A DNA stretch of 64,000 bases from Gambelia wislizenii (Eukaryota; Chordata; Lepidosauria; Squamata; Crotaphytidae). Of this stretch, positions 35,886 to 47,640 are shown in pieces (positions within the stretch are counted from its first letter, which is position 1; each line of letters opens with the position of its first letter). Location of the stretch: the NCBI GenBank assembly GCA_030847615.1, contig JAUMIR010000001.1, positions 291,736,187-291,800,186 of the forward strand, in the 5' to 3' direction. The notes beneath the pieces are model-generated. The model ran no database searches. It was given only the letters and a program-made list of their open reading frames with translations, and was not told the origin of the DNA. Both the position numbers and the translations under genes were made by a program.

Positions 35886-36682
35886 CTGGGAAGCATCATC
35901 TCCTCAGATGCCAGGATTGACAAAGAGATCGATCACAGATTAGCAAAGGCATATAGCGCATTTGGAAGACTTTACAAAAGAGTCTGGAGTAACAAACACC
36001 TGAGGCGAAGCACAAAAATCAGTGTGTATAGAGCCATTGTACTGTCTATTCTCCTTTACGGGTCTAAAACATGGGTCACCTATTGCCATGTTTTATCGCC
36101 AACATTTACGACTCCTCGAATGCTTTCATCAGCACTGTATATGTACAATCCTAAATATACACTGGACTGACTATGTGACGAATGTTGCTGTCCATGAGCA
36201 AGCAGGGATCACCAGCAGTGAGGCCATGATACTGAGAACACAGCTGCGCTGGGCAGGGCACGTTTCTAGGATGGAGGACCATCGCCTCCCCAAAATAATA
36301 CACTACGGTGAACTTGCCACGGGTCAGCGTAAGAGGGGTGCTTCAAAAAAGCGATACGAGGATTCCCTGAAACAACATCGCAGGCTCGGCCAAATTGATC
36401 ACCAACAATGGTCCGCCCTGGGCTCACATCAGGAGGCATGGAGACTCACTATCCATAATGCTGCAGCTTTATTTGAGAACTCGTGCCGAACAAGTCTTGA
36501 AGAGAAATGACAATACAGAAAGAATCAAAACCCAGAAACATCACCCAAGGAGACCTTCTGCTGTGCTTTCTGCAACCGGACTTGTTTATCTTGGATTGGC
36601 TTTTTCAGTCATCAGCACGCTTGCAGAAAGCATGGGATGAGTCCTTCCTGAATCTTCATTTGCGAAGAAAAGCCAGAGAGAT
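35886..36682 (+). mobile_element. Zinc-finger LINE, C-terminal end of ORF2 (second copy)
   Basis: Encodes LGSIISSDARIDKEIDHRLA, AYSAFGRLYKRVWSNKHLRR, ISVYRAIVLSILLYGSKTW, NIHWTDYVTNVAVHEQAGIT, LRTQLRWAGHVSRMEDHRLP, GELATGQRKRGASKKRYEDS and, after frameshifts, FCCAFCNRTC..RIGFFSHQ-like sequence. Same family as 32611-33503 but in the opposite orientation; it keeps the RKRGASK segment that the other copy has lost. 5'-truncated against a CR1 fragment. Confidence 0.88.
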
Positions 36683-37653
36683 CTATTGCCACTCGCTGTA
36701 CCATACCTTGTTCAGTTCCAGAACATCTCCCATGTTGCTGTTTTTAGGGGACTTAAGTTAGTTGGGGGGAGGTTGGCCAAAAGAAAAAAAGCCCCGACTT
36801 GCATGAGTAGTGGTGCTTTCCAATAAGACATGATAAAGCCTTATATTAGATACAACCTAAGTCTTAACTGCTAGACCTGGGTTCCATTGTTAAAATGTAA
36901 GCTGAGCCACAGAATAGGTTGCACCTTAACTAGGCCAAATGCTAGTTGAGGTTGCATACATAGGTGTGATTGCAGAGAATGACCACTTGGTCAGTTAGAG
37001 GTAAGCAACCACTTTAAAAATTTTGTGTACATCCTGCTCTTCTTATGTGGGTTCTTTTTAAAACAAAAAAACAAAAAACTGTATATAGATCGTGTGTGTG
37101 TGTGTGAAAATTTGCATAGACGCTTCATGTGGAAACATGTAATGTTTTAATGACTTCGCAATGCTGACACGAATAGGTGAAAAACAGAGGGAGAAAATTC
37201 TTTCTGCTGACATCAAGTTTAATATTCTGGTTCTGATCTCTTTAAAATAATGTCTTAACTCCCAGCCTGGTTTTCAAAAGATGATTTGGGATCTTAAAAC
37301 ATGACAAACACAATATATAGCCAATCAGCTGGATTTAAGAATCCACTGATATTCAGTTTGATCTGCTGCTGCTCTGTGGCTACCTTTCTTCCTATTTGTG
37401 TGAGGAAGATCCAATCTCTTGTTGCTGGTAATGAGAAACAACCCCATTCCTGATGCTGGTACAGCAGATGACACTGGGGTGGCATGGATTTTTACTGTGC
37501 ATGGATCCCCCCCTCTGAAGCGTAAGATGTAGTTGTTGCCAGTGTCATCTTATTCTCCTTGTTTATTTTTATAGCACCATCACTGTACGTGGCACTTTAT
37601 AAGTTAAAGAACCTCAAAACATTTCCCTGCTCACAGGCTTACAATCTGATTAA
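36683..37653. other. Non-coding stretch
   Basis: A GT run lies at about 37093-37106. CACCATCACTGTACGTGGCACTT (37573 on, shown in part) resembles a common reptile repeat, but I cannot name it. Confidence 0.4.
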
Positions 37654-38243
37654 GGTCTTGTCTATACGAGGGGAAAAATACGAACACGTTCGGAAAGACA
37701 GGTGTTCGCAATAATGCAACCTGCCTACACGGCCTAAAGAGCTCCCCTAAACTCCGCATGACCCCTAACCGGATGGCGGCCGCAAGTGATTTTCTCATGA
37801 TTTTAAATCTGCCACTGCCAATTTAAAAAAAAAAACAGTTTCTCAAAGTGCACACGAGCAACACATCATATTTACAAATAAATAAATAAATAAATAAATA
37901 AGAGTATGAGATCACCATTTGATCGACTTACTGGACCATTGCTTAGCCGAAAATCCAAAATGGCAGCCTCAGCTGCTTTTCCCTCTTTGCTATCCCCGCC
38001 TGCTATCCTCGTCCAGCCAATCAGATTGCACTGCCTGTTTGTAGTTGTGTGAATGTGAGTGTTGAAACAATTGCACTTTCAGAAGTCGTACAGAGCTTTT
38101 TGGAAAATCCGTATGAAGCCCCAGACACAGCACACATGGACTTTGTGGTGGATTTCTCTGCCCCCCTTCTGAATGACATGTATTTGAACAGATCACCAAT
38201 CTTTCCCAGCTTGTTCGTATTTTTTTGACTGTATAGAAAAACC
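37654..38243 (-). mobile_element. MITE family B, subgroup 2, promoter-bearing
   Basis: Ends GGTCTTGTCTATACGAG and, complemented, GGTTTTTCTATACAGTC; flanks TAA and TCA. On the minus strand: TCTGATTGGCTGGACGAGG (near 38010-38030), GGCGGGGATAGCAAAG, CATTTTGGATTTTCGGCTAA and CCAGTAAGTCGATC (5' splice-site-like, near 37925). An AAAT microsatellite sits at about 37876-37902. Confidence 0.8.
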
Positions 38244-39718
38244 TCAGACGTGGCACAAAGAGAAAAGGGTATGACAGTGGGAGGAGATTATGTCCTGGTC
38301 AGGGCAGTGGCAGTCGGGATGGAAGTAGGCCTTTCATCTGCTCTGGGCCTAGGCGTGATGGAGCTGTGCCTGCCTCTTCTTCTCTCCCTCCAAGCCCAGG
38401 ACAGTGGCAGTTGGTCTGGAGGGAGGGCCTGAAGATAGAGGAAGAGATAGTGTCTAAAAGATAGCAGCTCACAGCTTTGTGACTGGCTTGAGGCCCATGT
38501 TTATTGGTGAAACCCTGCACATCATTTACTTTTCCCAGGATAGAAGCCATCTTTTGCTTCAATGCCACAGCTCTCTGCTAAAGTGAATTTATATGATTGG
38601 GAGGCCAAATCCACATTGCACTCAAGGAAGCTGGTTGGTGATGAGGTCATTCACAAGGTTATTGTTGTAAAGGAACATCCATGTATCTTGTTTCTATTGC
38701 TTGTCTCACACAGTACTTGTACATAAGCAATTTATGGTGTGGCAAATCATATAATTAAGAGTAGCTTCTCCAGGAACAACTAGCCAGCAGCATGTAAGGA
38801 TAAAGGCTAGGTCAATGACCTAGTATAGGTCTGTGCAATTTAGGAATAACCAAACTGAATGCATCCCAGCAGCTGTATAATAGTTTGCCAGTCTGTCAAC
38901 AAACCTTCCTAGTTTTGCAATCCTGAGTAAATGGCAACAATAGTTGGATTGCTGGTGGGTCCCTAAACTTGGCTGAAGGCAACTGCATTTGGCTTGGTGG
39001 GTCACAAGTGGTGCAGATTTCTTCTTATCTGAGCAGTGATACCTTTAATATATGCATGTACATTATGCTCTGTGTCATTACATATTCTTCAGTCTTACCA
39101 CTTCAAAAGACCCTTCAGAATTATATCAATAGCCTCTAGTATACAATGATATGTTTACATGAAAAATAGTTTGTTCTGTGAAAATGCCAAGTTTTAATGA
39201 AAGCTGTTAAGTGAAAGATGATCTCACAGTAGCACCTCATAACCCTTGACAGCTGCTATGTTGCAATACAAGGACAGTTATATAATATTATTTTTAATTA
39301 TGAGGAAAATATTGACAAATATTTAGCAAATTCTTTATCAAACAAGTTGATGAAAAGAGAAGTGCTGATGATAATCTTCTCAGCCAAAAGTGCATGTTTC
39401 TGGTTACCAGTGACCTTTCAGTCTGAATATATTGACTACTAGTAAAAGGACCAATCAAATCAAACTTCAGCATTTTAAAATCTCATTGATTTCAGATAGC
39501 TCAAGTTGAACACCTCTGAGTTAAGTAGCTGGTGAAATCTTCCCCTGAAGTAAATAAGCTTTTGAAGCTGGTATCTGTTGTATCCTATGGGACAGTAGAA
39601 AATACAAGGGGCCTGTTAGTGTCAATGCACTGCAGTGTACTGCCTTGTGTCATGTGGAATGCTCATGTGGAGCATCCCACAGCCTGATCTCATGGTAAAA
39701 CTGGATGAGGAGTGGGAC
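38244..39718. other. Non-coding stretch
   Basis: Nothing recognised. Confidence 0.45.
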
Positions 39719-39721
39719 TGA

Positions 39722-40313
39722 GGTCCCGTCTACACGATTTAAATAATACGTACGGCGTGCGGAAGTTTGCGCTTCGGTACACACGGCCGTTTGGATTCAC
39801 ATGCATCCAAAAGAGGGGGGGCGGTTTTCCACCCTGAAATATGCATATGCGGCGTTCGGGAGGGAAAGCGGATCACGATGAGAAATCCATACATTCGGAT
39901 GGCTGACAGGTCTGTACGGTCCCTTCGTACACATACGAACAGGCTGTGTAATCTGATTGGCTGGCCGAGTAGAGGGGGCGGGGCTAGCATGGAGGGGAAT
40001 TGGGAGCTCCCACCATGTTGGATTCCCGGCTAGCAAGAGTCCGGTAAGTCCGTGAATTATGTTTATTTATTTTTATTTTATATTGTAAATAGGGAAAACC
40101 GACTGTCCGCAAAGCAGGAACCTTTAAAAAAAAGCGGCGGGAGATTTTAAACCGCTGCTTGGCTTGCTCGCTCCAGCCAGCTTGGGGAAGAGGGAGTCAT
40201 ACGGAGTTTAGGGGGGTAAAAATTTTTGTGGGCGGTTCGTATGCATACGAATGACAGCCTATTCGTATTTTTTACCCCCAAACAGATTTTTTTATGATCG
40301 TATAGACGCACCC
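39722..40313 (+). mobile_element. MITE family B, subgroup 2, best-preserved promoter module
   Basis: Ends GGTCCCGTCTACACGAT and, complemented, GGGTGCGTCTATACGAT, flanked by TGA at 39719-39721 and 40314-40316. The module is intact: ATTGG (39956-39960), GGGGCGGGGC (about 39975), CCACCATGTTGGATTC (about 40010) and CCGGTAAGTCC (about 40041). Many CpGs are retained (TACGAAC, TACGTACGGCG), so this copy is young or lightly methylated. No open frame of note. Confidence 0.9.
39956..40050 (+). promoter_or_regulatory. Promoter-like module with 5' splice site
   Basis: An inverted CCAAT box (ATTGG), a canonical Sp1-type GC box (GGGGCGGGGC), a possible start region around CCACCATG and a GGTAAGTC donor follow each other within about 95 bp. 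The order is kept in sister copies at 8531, 37654 and 50661. Activity is inferred from motif order only. Confidence 0.5.
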
Positions 40314-40316
40314 TGA

Positions 40317-41015
40317 GAAAGGCCAGAGTGAGAAAAGGAACCATCAGTGCCTCCACTGTATGTGCAAAACACGCTTTGTATCCTTCATGCTCCAAGTCAT
40401 ATTCAGATAAATTAGCTAATAGTAGTTCTGCTAATACAAATTTCAGTTTTATTTGTAAAGGCACTATCTTGATTATCATTTAAGACTTGTTTTGTAGGCA
40501 GCACTTTGTATCTTATTTTGCTACTGAGACATACTGCAAAATCTAGGCCATATCTTCTTAACAAACCCTAAGATACAGTTCCCTGCAATTAGAACGAAAG
40601 CTCTTGCTTTTGTTCATTATAAAGGAGCAACAAGCATAGGTAATGATCACTATTATATATACATAATAATAATAGGTTTTATAAATGAGGTATCCAGTGT
40701 GTCATACTGTTATGATCAACTTCATTTTTATATCGCTTATCTAAAAGTGACCCCCCCCCCAGTAAATAGTCCTTTCAGTCATTTGAAAGGATAACAATTG
40801 AATTATGGTGAAATATAAATCTGCTTGGAGGATCAGTTCAGAGAAATGTTTTGCTTTTTTCTAGTGAGTATATTGTTGAATTTTGTAATAGTGATAGTCT
40901 GCGTAACAGTGTGGGTGTTGTGAAATTGATGATAAAAGTGCTTTGATGTCATCACCAGTTCTTAATTGTCTTTGTCCACAAATATTTTTATAGTGGTTTG
41001 TAATGTTCAATATAT
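40317..41015. other. Non-coding stretch
   Basis: A C run at 40750-40760. Nothing recognised. Confidence 0.4.
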
Positions 41016-41017
41016 AA

Positions 41018-41077
41018 CTCTATTATTATTATTATTATTATTATTGTTGTTGTTGTTGTTATTGTTATTGTTATTGG
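41018..41077. repeat. (ATT)n/(GTT)n microsatellite
   Basis: A TTA run grades into TTG and TTATTG units. Reverse translation gives an artefactual poly-asparagine frame. Confidence 0.95.
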
Positions 41078-41984
41078 GGTGCCTAGTTTCTTCGACTGTC
41101 TGAGTACATTTGTGCAGCAGTTCTTCCCAAAATGTGAAATTTTGGAATTGGAAAGGATTATAGAATTCTGTCCATTTCCAACAAGGTCCCTCGCCCACTT
41201 TAGGGCAAGACATTTATAAAAATATTTAGATTCTACCTCATAAGAGACGCTCAGTGTGAATGACAACAGTATGGATAACCAGAGATTACTTCATGGCTCA
41301 AGAAGTGATGCAACTACAGTACTAATATCAAGACTGAAAATAGGATTTGATGTCTACTTTATCATGGTTGCAATAACATAATTTTTCTCCCTCTGACAAT
41401 CGTATTATGTCCTTTGCATGGATCTGTTTTCAAAGTTAGTCTTGCGTTCTTATTAATATCAGTTGAGTGTTTTCATTTTTCAAATTCTCCATCAGCTGTG
41501 TTTGCTCAGTGATCCTTGTAAAAAATATTCTGGATGAAGCCAGTTTCTCATTGGAGTCTTATTTTGTGTCAATAGCTATGAGTATCATGATAAACCAGGC
41601 AACTCAAGAGCCTTGGCTTATTGAGAATGAAGAGCACACTATTACAGTATATGCTGCCCATTCTCTTATCCTTAAAGTAGCTGTGGACCTGTAGTTTAGT
41701 ATCTGTTGAATATCAGAGTCACAAACCACAGACTCATTCTGGTTTGAGTTCCTGCTTAAACCATCACAATTCACCATTTCAGATACAACCATGAATTGTG
41801 TCTTAATTTATCCAGGATTGCAGCATTGTAGCCCAGTGTAAAGTGTGAGAGAGGTGTCTACTGTTTAACATTTGTTCCCAATTTAACAAGATGGTATTTT
41901 ATATCTGATAAATCCCACTATGTGTGTGTCCTAGTAATTTTTTAACACAAGTGTTGGATTAGTAATCCAGGTTACTGATTTTTG
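41078..41984. other. Non-coding stretch
   Basis: Nothing recognised. Confidence 0.4.
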
Positions 41985-42560
41985 CATGATATGGCAAGGT
42001 TACACAACTGTGAATGAAAATGTACTGTACTTGTTAAGCATGGTGAAGGAAGAATTAGAAAGCAAACATGACAAAATATTATTTTACATGACAACTGCTG
42101 CGAGAATAACCTACGCAAACAAATGGAAAGAGAAAGAGGCACCAGATGTAACAGACTGGACTCTAAATCAATACAAATACATGGAGCAGACAAACTCATT
42201 TGTCTAATTAAAGATCAAACTAGACCAGTTTAAGAAAGATTGTAAGGTAGTGATAGATTACTTAAAAGCTACATGGGCAAAATAGAATAATCCGGAACAA
42301 GGAGAACGTAGAGACCTAAACAAAACAAAATATAGTAAACTAATAATAAGTAAAAATCATTTCAGACGATAGGGCTATACTGATATGGAAAGAAGTGGGG
42401 GGAAAGGGGAATTTTGAAAGCTTGTCTTAAAATCCATTACAGGTGGAAAGCAGGGAGTCATTTTAGTGTGTAATCTTTTTAGAGTTTTGTGTTTGTAAGT
42501 GTATATGTAATGGGAGGAATTATCCAGAATGCTGCTTATCCTTGAGTTACGTATTTATTT
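41985..42560 (+). mobile_element. L1 LINE 3' end (squamate type)
   Basis: An open stretch encodes MVKEELESKH, FYMTTAARITYANKWKEKEA and WTLNQYKYMEQTNSF, then KFKKDCKVVIDYLKATW-like sequence out of frame, the pattern of the C-terminal end of L1 ORF2 in lizards (TAARI.YA..WK...P). 3' UTR follows; the right edge is approximate and could reach the AT-rich sequence near 42720. 5'-truncated. Confidence 0.65.
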
Positions 42561-43175
42561 GTTATGTTAGTTATTTGTTATTTTAGTTGGCTTTAGCAGT
42601 TGATTTTGTACTTGTTCTTTAAGTGCTGTTTTGTTTTTGTTCTCTTTTTCTATTTTTTTCATTTTGTGTTTATTTTGTTTATTGCTATACAGCTTTTATA
42701 TTAATAAACAGACGTTTAAAATCGCCATGGTTCATACATGGAACAAGTCATTGCTGTCTGACAGGAGAATGGCAACATTTAAAAAATGTAAAAATGGAAC
42801 CTAAGTTTAAGATGTCCAAGAAACTAGGGAAGTTTGAGGGATTTAATCTTTGGAATTTCCAAAACAAAATGGCATGATCTGCTGTGTACTTCTTGCATGA
42901 ATGTACAGATTGGAATGTAATTATCCTTTGGATATAGCACCTCTCCAAAATTTGTGATGCTATTTGCAGCCTTAAAAAAACAACCAAAAAACCAGCTGCA
43001 ACATGTTAATTTTGGGGATCAAATATGCATAAAAATGCACGTATCTAAAAATCTAAAAAGTTTGGAAAAGTGTATTTTGTAATAAAATACATTAAAAAAT
43101 GCACATTAGTCATGATGACTACAAGTAACAACAGGTTATTGCCATAACAAGGTGGAATGGGCTTACAAATGGAAG
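42561..43175. other. Non-coding stretch
   Basis: T-rich then A-rich sequence; nothing recognised. Confidence 0.35.
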
Positions 43176-43177
43176 TA

Positions 43178-43742
43178 CAGTTGTCCCTTCCAATTCGTGG
43201 GGATTAGGGGCAGAGCACCGCTGTGAAATTGGAAAAAAAAAACACGAATAACCTTCTGCCCCCCCCCCAATGAACTCCCCGACAAAGCGACGGTGGGGCC
43301 TGGAAAGCCTTGCCACCGCCCCCTGCACCCCTGCAAAATTGGCAGCAGGGCTTGGGAGGCCTTGCCGCTGCCCGCCCACCCCCCGCGCCCCTGCAAAAGC
43401 TGCGGTGTGGATTGGGAAGACTTGCCGCTTCCCCCTCACCCCCCCCCCACCAACAGGGAAGGAAAGCCAAGCAAACTCACAGCACTTGCCATGGGTTTGG
43501 TCGGCTTTCCTTCCCTGTGGGTGGGGGAGCCAAAAACCGCTCAGCCTCCTCCCCATGACCTCGGCTTTTCCTCCAACAGGGAAGGAAAGCTGAGAAAACT
43601 CTCAGTGCTTGCTGTGGGTTTGGTTGGCTTTCTTTCCCTGTTGGGCGAAAAGCCAAAACCGTTCACCCCCCCCCCATGTCTCACAACTCTACGAATTCAC
43701 AAAACTGTGAAATGGAAATCCGCGAATTGGAAGGGATGACCG
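43178..43742. mobile_element. Tigger-like MITE with GC-rich core
   Basis: Ends CAGTTGTCCCTTCCAATTCG and, complemented, CGGTCATCCCTTCCAATTCG; TA flanks at 43176-43177 and 43743-43744. The core (43250-43670) is GC-rich with diverged tandem units: GCCTTGCC.CTGCCC blocks of about 70 bp, then CAACAGGGAAGGAAAGC units that repeat and also pair with GGCTTTCCTTCCCTGT. The long open frames here are composition artefacts. Confidence 0.85.
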
Positions 43743-43744
43743 TA

Positions 43745-44251
43745 TGCAGAGCAGACATTGAATGGATGAAGGCATTTCTGTTCATCTCTATGAAAAATAC
43801 AGGTGCAGCACATAAATGCAAATACAGACCCTTTTTTGTCTCAAGCCACAGGAAATAATACTGCATTTTTTAAAAAAAATTCCTCTTGCTTGTAAGCTCT
43901 TCAAGTAGCTTTCTATTTAGGATAGCTACTTTTTTTTTCCTTGTAGAGCTTCATTGCCTTTAATGGCTGTAAGACAAGCAAAACTTCAGCAAGCAAAACC
44001 ATCTGCATTATAACATCCACATGCAGGGCACAGATTTATATGCTGAATTTCAGCTATTCTTTCTAAACTGTTTTTTTTTTTAATTGGATTTTTAAAATAT
44101 AAATTTGAAGCAAGGAAAAAAGATAAAAGATAAGGAACAAAAAAGGGGGGGAAAGAGGGACAAAGTACATGGGCTAAGCCCATAACTTAAATTGTTTAAA
44201 AATGCATATAAATTAAGATGTAAAATGCAGAACAGAAGAAAATGGACAATC
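43745..44251. other. Non-coding stretch
   Basis: A/T homopolymer runs; nothing recognised. Confidence 0.4.
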
Positions 44252-44254
44252 TAA

Positions 44255-45283
44255 GAGGTTGCCTAAATGGTGAAAATACTCCTCATAGAATTCAGGAATA
44301 CGATTTGTCTAAATGCCATTCTGCATCAATGTGCTGTATTCAGAAGGAGGAGGGACATATCCACCAAAAACTCAACAGGAAAAACCCTTCACAGCTTTCC
44401 CAGAATTAAATATATTTTTATTAATTTTATAATCATACATTATACAGTATTATCCAATCAATACTTAAGTTAGTATAACACATAAAATTACTATAAACAT
44501 CGCAATTTTTCTATTAACTAATTTCAAAAGTTAACATGGATTCTTTACTATAATTCTATTCCAAAATATTAATTCCCCTACCCCCCCCCACCTCAGTGCT
44601 CCCCTTCACCGGAGCCATTATCCTTTACCTAATCTTTCCAGAATCTCATTTCTTCTCGTGGAGGTAACCTCCCATCTTTTGTCTGTAATACTTTTTTAAC
44701 AAATACTTTCCAAATTTTATCAAAGTCACTTTCTTTCCAACTTCCTCTTCTTACTTTGATTCTACATGTTAACTTATCATTTTTCCCAGAAATTAAAAAA
44801 AAACTCTCTGGGAATGTGCATTCCCACTCATTGGGACAACTGATTCGCTTTGATTCGCATTCCCAATAAAAGCAGAAGTGGAAAGCTGATTGGTCAAATG
44901 TGTACAGGGGGTGGAGCTGGCTAACAAGGCAAGAGCCCAGAACCACCATGTTGGATTTTCACGTTAGCAATCGTGTATTGAGGCAACAAAACAGCCTTTT
45001 TTTTCCTTTTTAAAAATTTATTTAGACAGAATATTGCACTTTTGCACCTTAGATACGCTTTCAAAAAATACTGATCAGTGGAGGCAACTGGTGAGAATAA
45101 AAACATGAGTAATTCACTCGCACCCACCATCTCGATTTGCAGCCATGCCTGTTGGAACAGCAAAAGCAGAAAGCTTTGCATACCTATGATCTTGCCAAAA
45201 CAAAGTTAAGACAAATCAAAGTTGCTTCAAATTGGCATTAATGCACATCAATCCACATTTTCTCCTTCCTATAGACAAGCCCC
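44255..45283 (+). mobile_element. MITE family B, subgroup 1, split by L1
   Basis: Left end GAGGTTGCCTAAATGG aligns with the complemented right end of 25131 (GGGGTTGTCTAGACAG); right end, complemented, GGGGCTTGTCTATAGG. Module on the plus strand: CTGATTGGTCAAATG, GGGGGTGGAGCTGGC, CCACCATGTTGGATTTTCAC. Removing the insert at 44411-44784 gives a colinear match with sister copies. Confidence 0.82.
44411..44784 (-). mobile_element. L1-type 3' fragment nested in MITE
   Basis: Flanked by a direct repeat CCCAGAATTAAA (44399-44410) and CCCAGAAATTAAA (44785-44797). On the minus strand it encodes RIKVRRGSWKESDFDKIWKV and ends in A/T-rich sequence, compatible with the end of L1 ORF2 and 3' UTR. The clade is a moderate-confidence call; insertion by target-primed reverse transcription is well supported. 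Confidence 0.65.
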
Positions 45284-45890
45284 AAAATACAATGATTTAA
45301 TCTATAGTGGGTTTTGAGAGCTGCAGTCATAGCAGAAACATTAATGGTACGACACTGAAAAGGTACTCGCAGGTTTTCCACGTATCTCATTTTCTATAGG
45401 ACATCCTGTATTTGGGGTTCTAAAGTCTCATCCCATATTGGGGCAATACAGACTGCCCCAATCCAGTATTTGAGAGCAGGCACTAGTCACTCTTCCTCTA
45501 GGCTACCCTTCCGCCCCAAGCTTTTAGTATACATGGAGCAATCAAGCCTTACATACAAAATCCAAGGGGTATTTCCTGAGATTATGATCTGTCTGTGTGG
45601 ATTGCAGCTGGCTGACCATTGTGCTTCCTCCTCTCCCTCCGGCTAACACAGCAGAGCAGCAGAGTAAAGTTTTTCTCTCACAGTGGCTGGCCTGCCATTG
45701 TGAAATTCGCCTGGGTTTTGGGGAGCTCTGAGATCTCACAAGACTAGAGGCAGCCTTATATAGGCCTGCCTCACACGACCATATGGATTTCAGTAAACCC
45801 TGGCAAGCCTAGTTGCTCATACTTTACTAATGGCATTTTAAGATGGTAATTTTTTTTATTGTGTTTTCACTTTTTAATCAGGTTTTTAGT
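45284..45890. other. Non-coding stretch
   Basis: Nothing recognised. Confidence 0.4.
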
Positions 45891-45894
45891 TTTA

Positions 45895-45975
45895 TCTTAT
45901 TTAAGCCTTGTTGTAAGCTGCCTTGGGTCCCATGTTGGAAGATAGGTAGGATATAAATTAAAATCAATAGATAAA
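45895..45975 (+). repeat. LINE/SINE 3' tail
   Basis: TTGTAAGCTGCCTTGGGTCC, CATGTTGGAAGATAGGTAGG, ATATAAATTAAAAT: L2-type tail like that at 10258 (opposite strand). Confidence 0.6.
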
Positions 45976-46232
45976 CATCAGGAGCTATTTTAACATGTGG
46001 AAGCCCCCTCATATTTGAAGGGGGCAGTTGCATCACAGAACCACCAGGAACACAATCACAGTTGGCACTACCCTTAACATAAGAGGTGGCATTCTGTTTG
46101 TGAGTCACAAGTAGAGTAGACCCATTTGATCAATTGTTGAATAGTGAGTCAACAAGATGGAGAATACAGCTTATTCAGTGGGTCTGCTCTAGTCAGGACT
46201 AACAACAGAATTGGGTCCAAGCATGCTGCTAG

Positions 46233-46425
46233 TGAGGCAGCGTGGCATAGTGGCTTGAGTGTTGGACTGGGACTCTCAAGATCAGGATTCAAATCCCCAC
46301 TCAGCCATGAAAATCCACTGGGTGACCTTGGGCAAGTCACACAATCTCCACCTCAGAAAAACCTGTGGTAGGTTCACCTTAGGGTCGTTATAAGTTGGAA
46401 ACAACTTGAAGGCACGCAACAACAT
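46233..46425 (+). mobile_element. Sauria SINE
   Basis: Head GAGGCAGCGTGGCATAGTGG, B box GGATTCAAATCC, body CACTGGGTGACCTTGGGCAA, tail GTTGGAAACAACTTGAAGGC ending CAACAAC. A small internal deletion is present. Possible diverged duplication CATGCTGCT/CATACTACT. Confidence 0.9.
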
Positions 46426-46512
46426 ACTACTGGATTTGCATCCTCTACTGCTACCTGTCTTCACATCATCATGGATTGATTACATTAGAAAAGCCTAGGT
46501 ATGAGAAGCTAT

Positions 46513-47035
46513 GGAGATTATCAGACACCCTAAATATGCTGTGATAACAACACCAGGAGATCGTGAAAGGGCTTGTTTTTCACATGACATTCCCGTGTCG
46601 TTATGCTCCCATGCTGATCCTGCTCCATCATAGTTTTTTTTTAATTGACAGGCTAAGCCGTCAATAGATCACCTGTTCCATTTCTGTCACAAAATGACGG
46701 GTGAGTGAAAAGGTGCCCTGTTATGCTGGCACAATGCCAGCGTCAGTGGGAGGTCCGTTCCAGAACACTTACGGGTGCGATCAGGAGATCCAGGTAAGTG
46801 ACACCCTTTTTTGTACCCTCCCCAGGTTACTTGTTATTTTTTAAGCGTGTTTTTGTGCTTGCTGTCATTTTAAAACTTGTATTTGACTTTTTATTTTTGA
46901 ATTTCCCGCGTGCTCATCCTCTTGTGAGAATGGCCCGGGATTTCAAACCAGGAAGTAAATGCAGCTCTGGAGAGCTGCATTCACTCCTAGGCTGCCAAGG
47001 GGGAGCGAACGTCGCACGATCAAGGTAGGTGTAAA
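46513..47035 (+). mobile_element. MITE family A copy, right end lost
   Basis: Left end GGAGATTATCAGACACCCTA. Module: GACAGGCTAAGCCGTCAATA, GATCCAGGTAAGTGACACCC (perfect CAG/GTAAGT donor, about 46792), CCAGGTTACTTG, CATCCTCTTGTGAGAATGGC and a second donor-like CAAGGTAGGTG (about 47022). The right terminal repeat is not found, so the edge is approximate. Confidence 0.7.
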
Positions 47036-47515
47036 ACTGTTAGCTATTGTGCCGGGATGTGGTTGGAAGGGGGGCAGGAGATAGAGAGATGGGGATGCTA
47101 TTTTTTCCCCTTCTAAAAATCTCTTATGTGTAGTAGAGGCTTTTTCTATGTAGGCAGGCAGTACCAGTATGTAAATGTCCAGTGCTGCTCTGCTCATGGG
47201 CAGTGGCAGCACTAGGGGGGTGCAGAGAGACCAAACTGCACCAGGTGACACTGTCAGTGGGTGGGTGTGCCACCAGCCTCAGTGATGCCACAGCTCATGG
47301 GAATGGCATTATGGGGGAACTTCACATGCAGTTTGAATGTGAGGAGGGTGTGTTTCCCTTTCTGTTTGCTGTACATGACATTTGTCACTTTAGCCTTTTA
47401 TCATTTTGATTCATTGCTTCATTCATTAGAGACATTTCTAGGCCACCTTTCCATGCAAAAATAAAGTGATAACAAAACAACCACCAGAAATACCTATAAA
47501 ACCAGAGTTTTGAAA
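47036..47515. other. Non-coding stretch
   Basis: Nothing recognised. Confidence 0.4.
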
Positions 47516-47519
47516 TAAT

Positions 47520-47640
47520 TACTGGTGGTGGTTGGGAATTAAAACTGCCAGGGTCCCCCAACCCATATGGATAGTAGTGGCTATGCTAGCTAGGGGATTT
47601 TGGAAGTGGTAGAAAAAAGTAACTTTTCCTTGGTCTGAAC
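47520..47640. mobile_element. MITE remnant
   Basis: AATTAAAACTGCCAGGGTCC, GGGGATTTTGGAAGTGGTAG and AAAAAAGTAACTTTTCC resemble the remnant at 55130-55205. Both look like decayed hAT-type elements. Confidence 0.4.

Noticed and set aside
41007..41266. Asparagine/isoleucine-rich proteins on the minus strand
   Set aside because: They are translations of the ATT/GTT microsatellite.
43119..43739. Overlapping 145- to 148-residue frames on both strands
   Set aside because: All fall in the GC-rich core of a MITE; open frames on both strands follow from low stop-codon density in GC-rich DNA.
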